From the NCBI GenBank assembly GCA_947630355.1, contig CANRHJ010000058.1, forward strand, positions 1 to 10,833: a stretch of DNA of 10,833 bases. The letters are read 5' to 3'. Made by a program: the position numbers and the translations under genes. Source of the stretch: Candidatus Gastranaerophilales bacterium (GTDB taxonomy: Bacteria > Cyanobacteriota > Vampirovibrionia > Gastranaerophilales > Gastranaerophilaceae). This document shows positions 1 to 7,377 of this stretch, piece by piece (the stretch's first letter is position 1; each line of letters begins with the position of its first letter). The notes beneath the pieces are model-generated. The model was not told the DNA's origin. It made no database searches and worked only from the letters and a program-made list of their open reading frames with translations.

Positions 1-307
1 ATTTATTCATTGATTTTCTCATATCTACAAGTTTATGAGGATTGCCGTTATACACGTTAAATGCATCTTCCGTTACAACGTATATCAGCACGTTATCTTC
101 AGAATCCAATCTTTTGGCTATTTTTAATATAACATCTTTCTGTTTATCAATTGAACCACGACTTGATGCGGATATATCAAGCAGAAAAATAACAGAAACA
201 GGTTTAAACTCCGCTGTTTCTATCTTACTGCAACCTACTACCACTAATTTTAATAAATATACCAAGAATATTAATATTATTCCTAATGTTAATGCTTTTT
301 TAAACAT
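1..307 (-). CDS. Partial VWA-like lipoprotein, N-terminal 102 residues only
   Basis: The reading frame opens at an ATG (307-305) and runs off the window edge, so only the N-terminus is visible. Residues 3-25 are a short positive start plus a hydrophobic stretch. They end in VVVGC, a lipobox-like site with C26 as the predicted lipidated cysteine, so the protein should be exported and membrane-anchored. From residue 37 a beta strand leads into LLDISAS (42-48), whose D-x-S-x-S matches the metal-ion-dependent adhesion site of von Willebrand A domains. The pattern that follows (helix near 52-67, strand near 73-79) fits that fold. It lies 41 bases after trkH on the same strand, so it may end the K+ uptake operon, although its ribosome site is weak. 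The partner and role are unknown. The missing C-terminus could hold further domains. Confidence 0.72.
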   Translation of the reverse strand, partial: MFKKALTLGIILIFLVYLLKLVVVGCSKIETAEFKPVSVIFLLDISASSRGSIDKQKDVILKIAKRLDSEDNVLIYVVTEDAFNVYNGNPHKLVDMRKSMNK

Positions 308-348
308 ATTTCACTCGACTACTTTCTACCTTCAAAATAATATCATAT

Positions 349-1833
349 TTATTTATTTTTTTGCAAGTTTTTTGTTTTTTTTATATTCCAAAAATCTCTG
401 TGTAATAATGCTAAAAATGGGATTAATTCCAATCTGCCTATTATCATATTAAATATCGCTATAATTTTTGAAGTTGTATGTAAATCGGCATAACTTCCCA
501 TAGGGCCGATTTGAGGACCAAAACCGGGACCTATATTCCCTATTGTCGCTATTGCAGTACTAATTCCCGTTATCACATTTTCTTCCGTTAATACCAACAA
601 TATTGCAGTTACTACAAATATTGCATAATAAAAGAACACAAACGATATCATTTGCCTTACAACATCTTCATTCACTATTCTTTTATTAATTTTAATGGGA
701 TATACACCGTTAGGATGGTGTATTTGTGCTATTTGCCTCCGCATATACTTGAATATTAATATAAGCCTTAATAATTTTACGCCGCCTGATGCCGAACCTA
801 TTGATGCACCCGTAAACATCAATATAAACAATAATATTTTTGCTCTTAAACACCACTCTGAATAGTTTGCAGATGCGAAACCGGTTGTGGATATTATTGT
901 CATTACCTGAAAAAACGCTGACCTTATTGATTCTCTTACGTTATAATTATGATGTGTAACCAATATTATTGATATCATTATTGTAAACAAAAGCACAACG
1001 CAGCAATATACTCTGAATTCCTCGTCTTTTATTATTGAAATTATTTTTCTTTTTACATAAATTCGATACTGGAGTGCAAAGTTTATCCCTGCAATAAACA
1101 TAAATACGGCAACCAGCCATACAAATTTCGTTTCACCATATGCAATCAGACTCTCACCCTGCGGTGAAAATCCTCCGCCTGATACCGTTGATAATGATGT
1201 ACATACAGCATCAAATACAGGCATCTTAAAATATATTAAGATACTAATTTCTATTAACGTTAAAATCAAATATATACTCCATAATGCAGCGGCTGTCTGC
1301 CTTATTCGGGGAGTTAACTTGCTTTCATTCGAACCCGGTACCTCAGCTAATAGCGCCTGCCGTCCGGCGATTGAAAACTTCGGAAGTATGGCGGCAAATA
1401 ATACTATTATTCCCAAACCGCCCAGCCATTGACTGAAAGACCGCCAAAAAAACATCACTTTAGGATATATACTAAAATCTTTTAATATCGTAGCTCCTGT
1501 TGTTGTTATACCCGACACACTCTCAAACAACGCATCTATCGGCTTTATTCCGAAATATATATACGGTATTACTCCTATTAAACATATTAAACACCACGTA
1601 ATTAAAACTATTGCAAAGGCTTCGGTTTTGTTAATATTGTTTATTTCTTCGGTTTTACTGTCTTTTTTCCTGAATAATATCCCCAAACAAAATGATATTA
1701 CGGAACTTCCGATAAACGGTATAATGTTAATGTAGTCCTTCATTATTATTCCGCATATCACCGGTAAAAGTATTAATAATGAAAAATACCTTAATATCAA
1801 ACTTATTGAATTTAATACGTTCCTAAAATTCAA
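349..1833 (-). CDS. trkH: TrkH-type potassium uptake channel subunit
   Basis: This is the integral-membrane K+-translocating subunit of a Trk/Ktr system, which works with a cytoplasmic RCK-domain protein. At 494 residues it has the usual TrkH length and many hydrophobic segments. The four selectivity-filter loops are visible: TTGAT at 111-115, SGGGF at 218-222, TTGFA at 316-320 and GNIGPGFG at 432-439. The conserved stretch GASIGSASGG (342-351) precedes a basic turn, as in the family. The start is TTG at 1833, supported by the ribosome site AAGGTGA six to seven bases upstream. That site overlaps the last codons and TGA stop of trkA, so translation is probably coupled. TrkH and KtrB are related, but the long two-RCK partner next door points to the TrkA/TrkH type. 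Low K+ or osmotic control would be expected from the family; the sequence shows no operator. Confidence 0.95.
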   Translation of the reverse strand: MNFRNVLNSISLILRYFSLLILLPVICGIIMKDYINIIPFIGSSVISFCLGILFRKKDSKTEEINNINKTEAFAIVLITWCLICLIGVIPYIYFGIKPIDALFESVSGITTTGATILKDFSIYPKVMFFWRSFSQWLGGLGIIVLFAAILPKFSIAGRQALLAEVPGSNESKLTPRIRQTAAALWSIYLILTLIEISILIYFKMPVFDAVCTSLSTVSGGGFSPQGESLIAYGETKFVWLVAVFMFIAGINFALQYRIYVKRKIISIIKDEEFRVYCCVVLLFTIMISIILVTHHNYNVRESIRSAFFQVMTIISTTGFASANYSEWCLRAKILLFILMFTGASIGSASGGVKLLRLILIFKYMRRQIAQIHHPNGVYPIKINKRIVNEDVVRQMISFVFFYYAIFVVTAILLVLTEENVITGISTAIATIGNIGPGFGPQIGPMGSYADLHTTSKIIAIFNMIIGRLELIPFLALLHRDFWNIKKTKNLQKNK

Positions 1834-1850
1834 ATTTTATCACCTTTTAA
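1833..1850 (-). promoter_or_regulatory. trkH ribosome binding site overlapping trkA stop
   Basis: On the minus strand the end of trkA reads AAAAGGTGA, where TGA is its stop codon, followed by TAAAAT and the TTG start of trkH. The AAGGTGA is a good Shine-Dalgarno sequence at normal spacing. It justifies the TTG start and suggests that ribosomes finishing trkA re-initiate on trkH, keeping subunit levels matched. Confidence 0.7.
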
Positions 1851-3180
1851 AATAATTCTTAACTGCGTTTGAATTTTCTTTTGTGGTAAAAATTATTAAA
1901 TTATCAAACGGCATTATTTGTGTCGTACCTCGCGGTATTATTATACGATTTCTTCGCTGAATTATGGCTATTATTGCCTTACAAGGAAGTGATAAGTTCA
2001 TAATCATATCATTTTTAAAATTAAATGGTACACATATTTCCAAAACTTCGCCCTGTCCGCGTTCTACTGTCGCTAATATTTCTATATCGGTTTTGATTAA
2101 ATGATTTTCAATGTCATCTATTGCGGCTCCGTTCTCGGATATCGCCACATCAATTCCAACCTTCTCAAATAAACCGGCATTTGCATTCTTCGATACACGT
2201 GTAATTACCTTTGCCACACCCATTTGCTTCGCAAGCAGCGAACACAATAAATTTCGTTCATCATTGTTTGTAACACATACAACAACATCGGATTCATCCA
2301 GACGTTCTTCTTCCAATAATGCAAAATTAGCACCGTCTCCGTTGATTATAAGCGTATTTTTTAGCTCCTCGCTTAGCTCCTCACATCTCTTATAATCGTT
2401 TTCAATTATTTTTATCTTATAATTTGCTTTTTCCAAGTTCTTCGCAAGCATCAATCCCACACTTCCGCCGCCTATTATTGTTACCTGCTTTACATCTGTT
2501 GTCTCTTGGAAAAACTTACCCGCAAGTATATCCAATGAGTATGAAGAACCCATAAATATTACTTTATCATTTAACTGTAACTCCGTATCACCGGTCGGTA
2601 TAAATAACGTATCATCCCTTGTTATTCCCACGATTAAAGTCTCTTCTGGAAAACTGCAGTCTTTTATTTTTTTATTTATAAATTTTGTACTCTCTATAAT
2701 TCTGTATTCAAGAAGTCTTGCCTTTCCGTTTGCGAAATCTTCCACATCCAATGCCTGCGGTACCGTTATTATCCTGAATATTTCCTGAGTCATTAACTCT
2801 TCCGGCCACATTATATAATCTATCATTAATTCCTTTTGATACTTTGAACCGCGTACTAATGTTAAAGAATCTACATTCTCTTTCTTGCTCACAAAACATA
2901 CCGTTTTCAGTTTGGTCATATTTATTACCGTTAAACACGCAACGATATTTGCTTCGTCATTATCGGTACAGGCAATAAATATATCCGCATTCTTTATTCC
3001 TACGGATTCCAATAAATTTATATTTGAACCTGAACCTTGAACATATTCCAAATCTAATTTGTCAAATTGCTCTTTGTTGTTATTTGAATCATCGTCTATA
3101 ATTATTATGTCATGATCTTCAAATAACCTAGCCGCTATTAAACATGCCAGTTCATTAGCACCATATATAATTATTTTCAT
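1840..3180 (-). CDS. trkA: TrkA-type K+ uptake regulator with two RCK domains
   Basis: This peripheral cytoplasmic subunit gates TrkH by binding NAD(H) or adenine nucleotides. Its 446 residues show the duplicated architecture of TrkA: Rossmann RCK-N 1 (about 1-120), RCK-C 1 (about 140-215), Rossmann RCK-N 2 (about 230-350) and RCK-C 2 (about 365-446). The second Rossmann motif is intact (GGGSVG, about 237-242), with an acidic residue ending strand 2 (IIEND). The first reads GANELA, losing the second and third glycines of GxGxxG but keeping the acidic end (IIIIDDD), so nucleotide binding may be asymmetric. The start is ATG at 3180 with an AAGG ribosome site about eight bases upstream. It is the first gene of the trkA-trkH unit, with six bases to the next start. 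The 235 bases upstream contain a structured repeat element that may form its leader. Confidence 0.94.
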   Translation of the reverse strand: MKIIIYGANELACLIAARLFEDHDIIIIDDDSNNNKEQFDKLDLEYVQGSGSNINLLESVGIKNADIFIACTDNDEANIVACLTVINMTKLKTVCFVSKKENVDSLTLVRGSKYQKELMIDYIMWPEELMTQEIFRIITVPQALDVEDFANGKARLLEYRIIESTKFINKKIKDCSFPEETLIVGITRDDTLFIPTGDTELQLNDKVIFMGSSYSLDILAGKFFQETTDVKQVTIIGGGSVGLMLAKNLEKANYKIKIIENDYKRCEELSEELKNTLIINGDGANFALLEEERLDESDVVVCVTNNDERNLLCSLLAKQMGVAKVITRVSKNANAGLFEKVGIDVAISENGAAIDDIENHLIKTDIEILATVERGQGEVLEICVPFNFKNDMIMNLSLPCKAIIAIIQRRNRIIIPRGTTQIMPFDNLIIFTTKENSNAVKNYFKR

Positions 3181-3320
3181 AATTGAACCTTTTTATAGTT
3201 ACATCTGATTTTTGCCGTCATCTGCCGCCTCATTTTAGCAGTCCAAGCTTAACTTCGCCGAGTACTTCCGGCTTGAAAAGCTTATTTCGCAATTGCGCAT
3301 TTTTGTTACTTCTCGCAGCT

Positions 3321-3363
3321 CCGGCAAAATTTTACTTATTTTAAAACCGCAAAATTTTACCGG
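3321..3363 (-). other. Strong RNA-type hairpin, 13-bp stem
   Basis: The arms are 3321-3333 and 3351-3363, each CCGG plus one base plus AAAATTTT in inverted order, around a 17-base loop. Transcribed from the minus strand, all 13 positions pair, including one G-U wobble. Transcribed from the plus strand, the same position becomes a C-A mismatch. That polarity suggests selection on a minus-strand RNA, which is also the direction of both flanking genes. No T-run follows on the minus strand, so it is not a standard intrinsic terminator. It may be an RNA stability or processing structure, or the core of a repeat element. Confidence 0.5.
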
Positions 3364-3367
3364 ACAA
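3348..3367 (-). repeat. Dispersed 20-base motif, copy 1
   Basis: On the minus strand this reads TTGTCCG, two variable bases, then AAAATTTTGCG. It matches the copy at 8184-8203 (plus strand) at 18 of 20 positions. The similarity resumes further along: GCGAGAAGTAAC here (3316-3305) against GCGATAAGGAAC there (8201-8212), 10 of 12. Relative to copy 2, this copy has about 34 extra bases, which supply the second hairpin arm. Chance matching is possible in an AT-rich genome, but the shared GC-containing ends make it unlikely. Confidence 0.5.
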
Positions 3368-3415
3368 ATTACTTATAAACTAAAATACAATTTTTGTCCA
3401 ATATTCAAAAAAAGT

Positions 3416-4771
3416 TTATAACCTTGAAATTTTTTCCGTTATTTCTTTTTTCAATTCAGGTTTATCTGTTTTTAAAACAGAAATATATGCTTTCGTTAAA
3501 AGTTTTTTCGCTTTAGCTTTATTACCGTATAACAACATTATTTCCGATGCTTTCAAATAATTTTCGGCAAGCTTTTCATTGTTATCTTGCTGCGAATATA
3601 ATTTTGTTGATTTACCGTAATAATCAAGCGCTCTGGCATTTTCCTGCAAATTTCTGCAGTTTTTTGCATTTTTTGCCGATATTATTGCCTGTACGGCAAT
3701 ATCTTTTGTTTCTTCGGCAGCTATGTCGGCATAATCCATAAACATAATACTGTTTTCCCTGTCAAATTTTTCCGCATGTACTCTCGCCAAATCCGACAAT
3801 GCTTGGGTTTGAAGTTTAATATTATCCGATTCTCCGGCATACGAAGCTGCTGCTATATAATGTTCTATTGCCGCATCCAGTTTTACATAATCATCATATA
3901 TTTTACCCATGTATATATGCGATTTTGCTTTAATATCATTATTTCTGCTTGTTTGTGCCGCTTCATTATAATTGTATAATGCCTCATTTAGATTGTTTAT
4001 ACCGTCATACACTCTGCCTTGTTCATAATGAACCATCGCGCTTAATTGCTCATCTCCGTTATTATTTGCATAATCCATTAATTCGCTTAAAACGGACGAG
4101 GCATCGTCGGGTCTGTTTATTGCCGCATATTTCTTTGCTTGGATAAATTTTCTTTTTGCCTCCTTATCGGCGGGAATATATCTCTCTTCAACATATTGAG
4201 ATGGTTTATATTCCTCTTCAATATTCTTTTTCTCTGCCGAAATTTCCGATTTATCTTGCTCTTCCAAAACAGGCAAAGAAATCTCTTCATTTTTTTCCGT
4301 TTTATAGTTTATCTGCTGTAAAAATAATGCATCTACCCAATTTTCGACAACCTTCGAAGGCTTCTTTAATGTATTTGTTATATACTCGTCCAGTATTTGC
4401 GATGCATTCTTTAAATTTGACTGTATTATCTGAGCATTCGGGCGTTCTTTTTGAGACTGACCTTCTATCAGCCTTAAATATTCATTTACCTCTTTTTTTA
4501 TCTCATCCGGCGCGCCTATTGCATTTGCGGTATTTTTAAAATCACTTATTATCTGGTCAATACCGATTTGTCTTCTGCTGTAATCTATTGCGGTTTTTTC
4601 CCCGTTGGGGAAGTAATTTCTGCCGGTATTTGCGCCTCTGTCTTGCTCACGGCTATTTTCGGCATGACGTGATTGCTGAGAATTTTCCTCTTCCTGTTTA
4701 GGTTTTACTCGTACTTGAGGTACACCTCCGTACGTTTTACCTATATATCCGGGATATATTGTATTATACAA
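3416..4771 (-). CDS. Cytoplasmic tetratricopeptide-repeat protein, function unknown
   Basis: This is a 451-residue protein with no signal peptide or membrane segment. Residues 1-60 are polar and disordered-looking (rich in Q, E, R and N). Residues 65-155 form a helical region that I cannot assign to a family. Residues 160-205 are an acidic, charged linker. Residues 240-435 contain about five TPR-like helical pairs with roughly 40-residue spacing, for example near 243-276, 282-316, 322-355, 362-395 and 402-435, showing the usual A/Y/A positions (ALYNYNEAA, AIEHYIAAA, ALDYYGKS). It is probably a protein-interaction scaffold; the partner is unknown. The start is TTG at 4771, chosen because GAGG lies eight bases upstream and no ATG, GTG or TTG occurs further upstream before an in-frame stop at 4841-4843. 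That upstream frame stays open and would read a cysteine-rich stretch, CRIRCDKKCKC. The gene diverges from the radical SAM gene at 4934. Confidence 0.8.
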   Translation of the reverse strand: MYNTIYPGYIGKTYGGVPQVRVKPKQEEENSQQSRHAENSREQDRGANTGRNYFPNGEKTAIDYSRRQIGIDQIISDFKNTANAIGAPDEIKKEVNEYLRLIEGQSQKERPNAQIIQSNLKNASQILDEYITNTLKKPSKVVENWVDALFLQQINYKTEKNEEISLPVLEEQDKSEISAEKKNIEEEYKPSQYVEERYIPADKEAKRKFIQAKKYAAINRPDDASSVLSELMDYANNNGDEQLSAMVHYEQGRVYDGINNLNEALYNYNEAAQTSRNNDIKAKSHIYMGKIYDDYVKLDAAIEHYIAAASYAGESDNIKLQTQALSDLARVHAEKFDRENSIMFMDYADIAAEETKDIAVQAIISAKNAKNCRNLQENARALDYYGKSTKLYSQQDNNEKLAENYLKASEIMLLYGNKAKAKKLLTKAYISVLKTDKPELKKEITEKISRL

Positions 4772-4933
4772 TTCCGCTGCCTCGCACTTACACTTTTTAT
4801 CACATCTAATTCTACATTCTCTAGTATCGTATTTTTTTATTTAGTTTTAAATACTCTATTTAATGTATTAATTTTTTTTTCAACTTTTTTCCATTTATTT
4901 GTATTTAATTTAATAAAATGTTAAACTTCATAT
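4772..4933. promoter_or_regulatory. Divergent promoter region, very AT-rich
   Basis: This 162-base spacer separates the divergent TPR gene (minus) and first radical SAM gene (plus), so it must hold start signals for both. It consists mostly of T and A tracts. On the minus strand, TTGAAA (4883-4878) could serve as a -35 box, but no good -10 box sits at proper distance. On the plus strand, TAAAAT (4914-4919) resembles a -10 box but would give a leader of only a few bases to the ATG at 4934. I cannot place either promoter confidently. Confidence 0.35.
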
Positions 4934-5944
4934 ATGTTTAAAAAATACTTAATAAATAAATTTAATAAAAAATTCGCAGGGAAAGAACTTATGTTCTGTC
5001 CAAGAATATTTACGGATATGTCTTTTCTGCCATCCGATGTGCTTTTATGCTGTCACTGTACAAAAATGCCATATAACCCGCCTAAACTCTTTCCTAAAAT
5101 GATTTCTAAATTCAATTTCTTTGAATACATTAAAAATCTGGACAGGATTATGACTTCTAACCAGTCTCCTGATGGTGTCTGTAGAGGATGTATTTTCCTT
5201 GAAAAACAAATCGTTCCTAAACTTCCTTATGATTATAATATTAATTTTATTACCATTAATCATTTCACTAAATGTAACTCTAATTGCGTTTACTGTATTT
5301 ATGGTGATTTAGGCCCCAAAACACAAGATATTAAATACCATTTGCTGCCTATTCTTAAACAAATGCTAAAACAAAAAATGCTAAAGCAGCAAGGCTTTCT
5401 TTTCAATTGGGGCGGAGGTGAACCTACCATTTGCTCTGAATTTAAAGACATTGTTAAATTCGCATATGATAATAAACTGCGCCAAGCTATTAATTCCTCA
5501 GGTGTAGAATTCTCTGACATTATTCTCGACGGTCTTAAAGATGGTGCTATCAGTATCCAAATTTCACCTGATGCCGGAACTGCAGAAACTTATAAATCAA
5601 TCAAACGTCAGGATAATTTTGATGATGTCTGGTATAATATAAAAAAATACGCTATTTATCCCGATATGCTCTTTGTTAAATATATTTTCTTCTCGCTGAG
5701 TGCAAATGAAACAGATGTTGTTAAATTTATTGATTTATGTGTTGAATCAGGTGTTAAAAACATTGTTATAGATTGTGAAACAAACAGCAGCAGAAATCCT
5801 GAAAGCACTTTCGGACCTATTACAAATGATATCGTTAATCTTGCTATTTTAATGAAACGGCTTGCTGTTCATAACAATATTAATTATGAAGTATCTTATC
5901 AGTGGTCTCAGGAAAACAGAGATCTTATCCTTAATTCAAACTAA
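4934..5944 (+). CDS. Radical SAM enzyme with N-terminal SPASM-like cysteines, paralog 1
   Basis: This is a 336-residue radical SAM protein that should cleave S-adenosylmethionine with a [4Fe-4S] cluster; its substrate is unknown. The core motif CNSNCVYC gives C114, C118 and C121. The SAM-binding GGGE is at 160-163, followed by the strands NSSGVEFS (187-194) and ISPDAG (210-215). Ahead of the core lie C22, C39-C40 and C83-x-x-C86. The same C-X16-CC and CXXC spacing occurs in the paralog at 8383-9357, so these residues probably bind an auxiliary cluster, in a SPASM-like arrangement placed before rather than after the barrel. The ATG at 4934 lacks a clear ribosome site. The ATG at 4991 (residue 20), preceded by GCAGGGAAAG, is an alternative that would still keep C22. 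The gene is monocistronic by position and is followed immediately by a hairpin. Confidence 0.88.
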   Translation: MFKKYLINKFNKKFAGKELMFCPRIFTDMSFLPSDVLLCCHCTKMPYNPPKLFPKMISKFNFFEYIKNLDRIMTSNQSPDGVCRGCIFLEKQIVPKLPYDYNINFITINHFTKCNSNCVYCIYGDLGPKTQDIKYHLLPILKQMLKQKMLKQQGFLFNWGGGEPTICSEFKDIVKFAYDNKLRQAINSSGVEFSDIILDGLKDGAISIQISPDAGTAETYKSIKRQDNFDDVWYNIKKYAIYPDMLFVKYIFFSLSANETDVVKFIDLCVESGVKNIVIDCETNSSRNPESTFGPITNDIVNLAILMKRLAVHNNINYEVSYQWSQENRDLILNSN

Positions 5945-5971
5945 AAAAAAAGGAACTTTTTTAATGTTCCT
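5943..5971 (-). terminator. Hairpin with T-tract on the minus strand
   Basis: AGGAAC (5951-5956) pairs with GTTCCT (5966-5971) around a nine-base loop. Read on the minus strand the stem is followed by eight T residues, the form of an intrinsic terminator. On the plus strand the tail is CTGAAATCTTTTTC, a poor tract, so it is weaker for the radical SAM gene that ends just before it. It would stop minus-strand transcription before it runs antisense into that gene. Confidence 0.5.
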
Positions 5972-6247
5972 CTGAAATCTTTTTCAATTTCCTCGTGTGT
6001 TAGTAAAGGTAGTAAGTAAGGTAAGTATGAATTATAAAATCTTATTTGTTTTTCTCTCTTAATATCTTGTGTTTATCATCTACATATATATAAAGTATAT
6101 ACAATTTAAATAATTGCTTTTTTGATATATCTTTTTTAAATAAAAATATAAAAATACTGAAACGGTAAGGGTTTCACCGCTTTACAAAACTTCATAATTA
6201 CAAACGGAACAGTTGAAAGCATCCGATAATATATTTTCACGGACGGA
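5945..6247. other. Convergent intergenic region, no gene found
   Basis: These 303 bases lie between the tails of the first radical SAM gene (plus) and the DUF2229-type gene (minus). They hold two hairpins that look like minus-strand terminators (5943-5971 and 6158-6176) and otherwise AT-rich sequence with TATATA runs. A 12-codon frame at 6027-6062 has an AAGG five bases upstream, but it is too short to support. I see no RNA gene. Confidence 0.45.
6145..6176 (-). terminator. Probable terminator of the winged-helix/DUF2229 operon
   Basis: TGAAAC (6158-6163) pairs with GTTTCA (6171-6176) around a seven-base loop. On the minus strand the stem is followed by GTATTTTTATATTTTT, a T-rich tail. It lies about 70 bases past the stop of the DUF2229-type gene, the right place for its terminator. 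The stem is only six pairs, and an alternative CGGT/ACCG pairing competes, so strength is uncertain. Confidence 0.45.
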
Positions 6248-7375
6248 TTATATCACAGGTGCTTCTTTATGCTTTTTATGATATTTTTTTCTTTTTATCA
6301 AATCAACAAAAGCTTCAAGACGAGTTATATATCCGGCTCTTCCCGTTTGTTCGTCCATTATTAATGTTAATATGGGAATTTCACAATCTTCTCGCATAGA
6401 AGGGAAAATATTTTGAGACATAATTTCGGGCATACAAGTAAACGGGCTGATGTGTATTATGCCGTCGGTGCCTTTTTCATTTGCATACGCAACATCACTG
6501 ACTGATTCCAATGCATCACCGCCTATATCTCTCATTAAATAGGGTTTTGCCATCCTGAATGCACGTTCTAAATGTGTTTCTCCTTTTTTAAACCATTTGG
6601 GTATTATTGCATCTTTTATAAACCCTGAAACTGTCAGACTTCTTCGTACCTGCACTCCCATTTTCCCCAGTTCCTTTTCAATATTCTGATTTGAAAAAGG
6701 ATCCTGTACTAAGAATATCTCGCCCGTTATATCAACATTTACGACTTCTTTTTCTTTATCTGTCGAGGTCATTTTTATTTCTTTTATAGCTTCTTTTTCG
6801 GCTTGTTTTAATTCTCTTATATTATTTGCATCAAGTACAAGCGCCAAGCTTCTGTTATAATGCTTTTCAGCCGTTCCCGGTTCTTCTTCACGTGCACGGT
6901 AGTACGAAAATAAATTTTCTATCCTGTCCAAAACAAACATTTTTCGTACCGCTATGTTTATCGCCTTTATCAATGTTATGGGATTTCTTACTCCCGATAA
7001 TTCGGTAAGAAATTTATACATTCCCTTAAATCCGTCGTATAATTGCAATTCCGTGTATTTTGATTCATAGCCCAAATCTTTTAGTACATTTCTTATACTT
7101 TGGCCATATTCACCCAATCGGCATATACCGGGTGATGATATCATAGCTACGTAATCCGCTCCGTTTTCCAGAGCTTGCATGAAATTCCCGAGTATCAATT
7201 TGTATGGTAAGCAAATAGAATCAGGACTGTATTTTGTACCGAGTTCCAATGTCTTTTTACTTGTGTAAGGCGGTATTAACGGTTCTACACCTAATTTCCT
7301 TAATGCGGATGCCCATGCTATATATACATTCCCCATATGCGGAAATGCCACCTTTATTTGTTTCTTTTCCGTCAT
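6248..7375 (-). CDS. CoA-activase superfamily protein (DUF2229/COG3581 type)
   Basis: This 375-residue protein matches the uncharacterised DUF2229/COG3581 group, related to the iron-sulfur subunits and activators of 2-hydroxyacyl-CoA dehydratases and benzoyl-CoA reductase. Family hallmarks by eye are FPHMGNVYIA (11-20), SICLPYKL with C55, GICRLGEYG with C85, and HISPFTCMPE with C314, followed by PILTLIMDEQTG (334-345). Three conserved-looking cysteines fit a [4Fe-4S] cluster with one open site, as in HgdA/HgdB-like subunits. Residues 165-215 are a charged insert. No BadF-type ATPase or dehydratase subunit lies in the window, so a dehydratase role is not shown. It begins two bases after the stop of the winged-helix gene and lacks a strong ribosome site of its own, so translation is probably coupled. 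It is cytoplasmic: no signal peptide or membrane segment is seen. Confidence 0.85.
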   Translation of the reverse strand: MTEKKQIKVAFPHMGNVYIAWASALRKLGVEPLIPPYTSKKTLELGTKYSPDSICLPYKLILGNFMQALENGADYVAMISSPGICRLGEYGQSIRNVLKDLGYESKYTELQLYDGFKGMYKFLTELSGVRNPITLIKAINIAVRKMFVLDRIENLFSYYRAREEEPGTAEKHYNRSLALVLDANNIRELKQAEKEAIKEIKMTSTDKEKEVVNVDITGEIFLVQDPFSNQNIEKELGKMGVQVRRSLTVSGFIKDAIIPKWFKKGETHLERAFRMAKPYLMRDIGGDALESVSDVAYANEKGTDGIIHISPFTCMPEIMSQNIFPSMREDCEIPILTLIMDEQTGRAGYITRLEAFVDLIKRKKYHKKHKEAPVI

Positions 7376-7377
7376 TT

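Larger units (their letters stand above)
3181..3415. other. Intergenic region with a structured repeat element
   Basis: This stretch lies between the TPR gene's stop and the trkA start, both on the minus strand. It is richer in GC than the surrounding spacers. It carries a 13-bp hairpin (3321-3363), an outer inverted repeat (GGACAAA/TTTGTCC at 3362-3368 and 3393-3399), the self-complementary CGCAATTGCG (3288-3297) and two AAGCTT sites. Part of it recurs upstream of the second radical SAM gene. Short minus-strand open frames of 15-21 codons exist here but none has convincing coding character. It could be a 3' region of the TPR transcript, a trkA leader, or a non-coding dispersed repeat. I see no clear U-tract terminator and no consensus promoter for trkA. 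Confidence 0.5.

Noticed and set aside
42..452. Plus-strand frame of 136 codons
   Set aside because: It lies opposite the VWA lipoprotein start and the end of trkH, both with recognisable motifs on the minus strand.
3181..3300. Minus-strand mini-frames of 15-21 codons in the trkA upstream region
   Set aside because: They have no ribosome sites of note and lie within the structured repeat; coding is unsupported.
4673..4924. Plus-strand frame of 83 codons in the divergent spacer
   Set aside because: It overlaps the TPR gene start, is made of T-tract codons, and has no domain or ribosome site.
6027..6062. Twelve-codon frame with AAGG five bases upstream, a possible leader peptide
   Set aside because: No gene follows on the plus strand for a leader to control; the surrounding TAAGGTAAG words make the match likely by chance.
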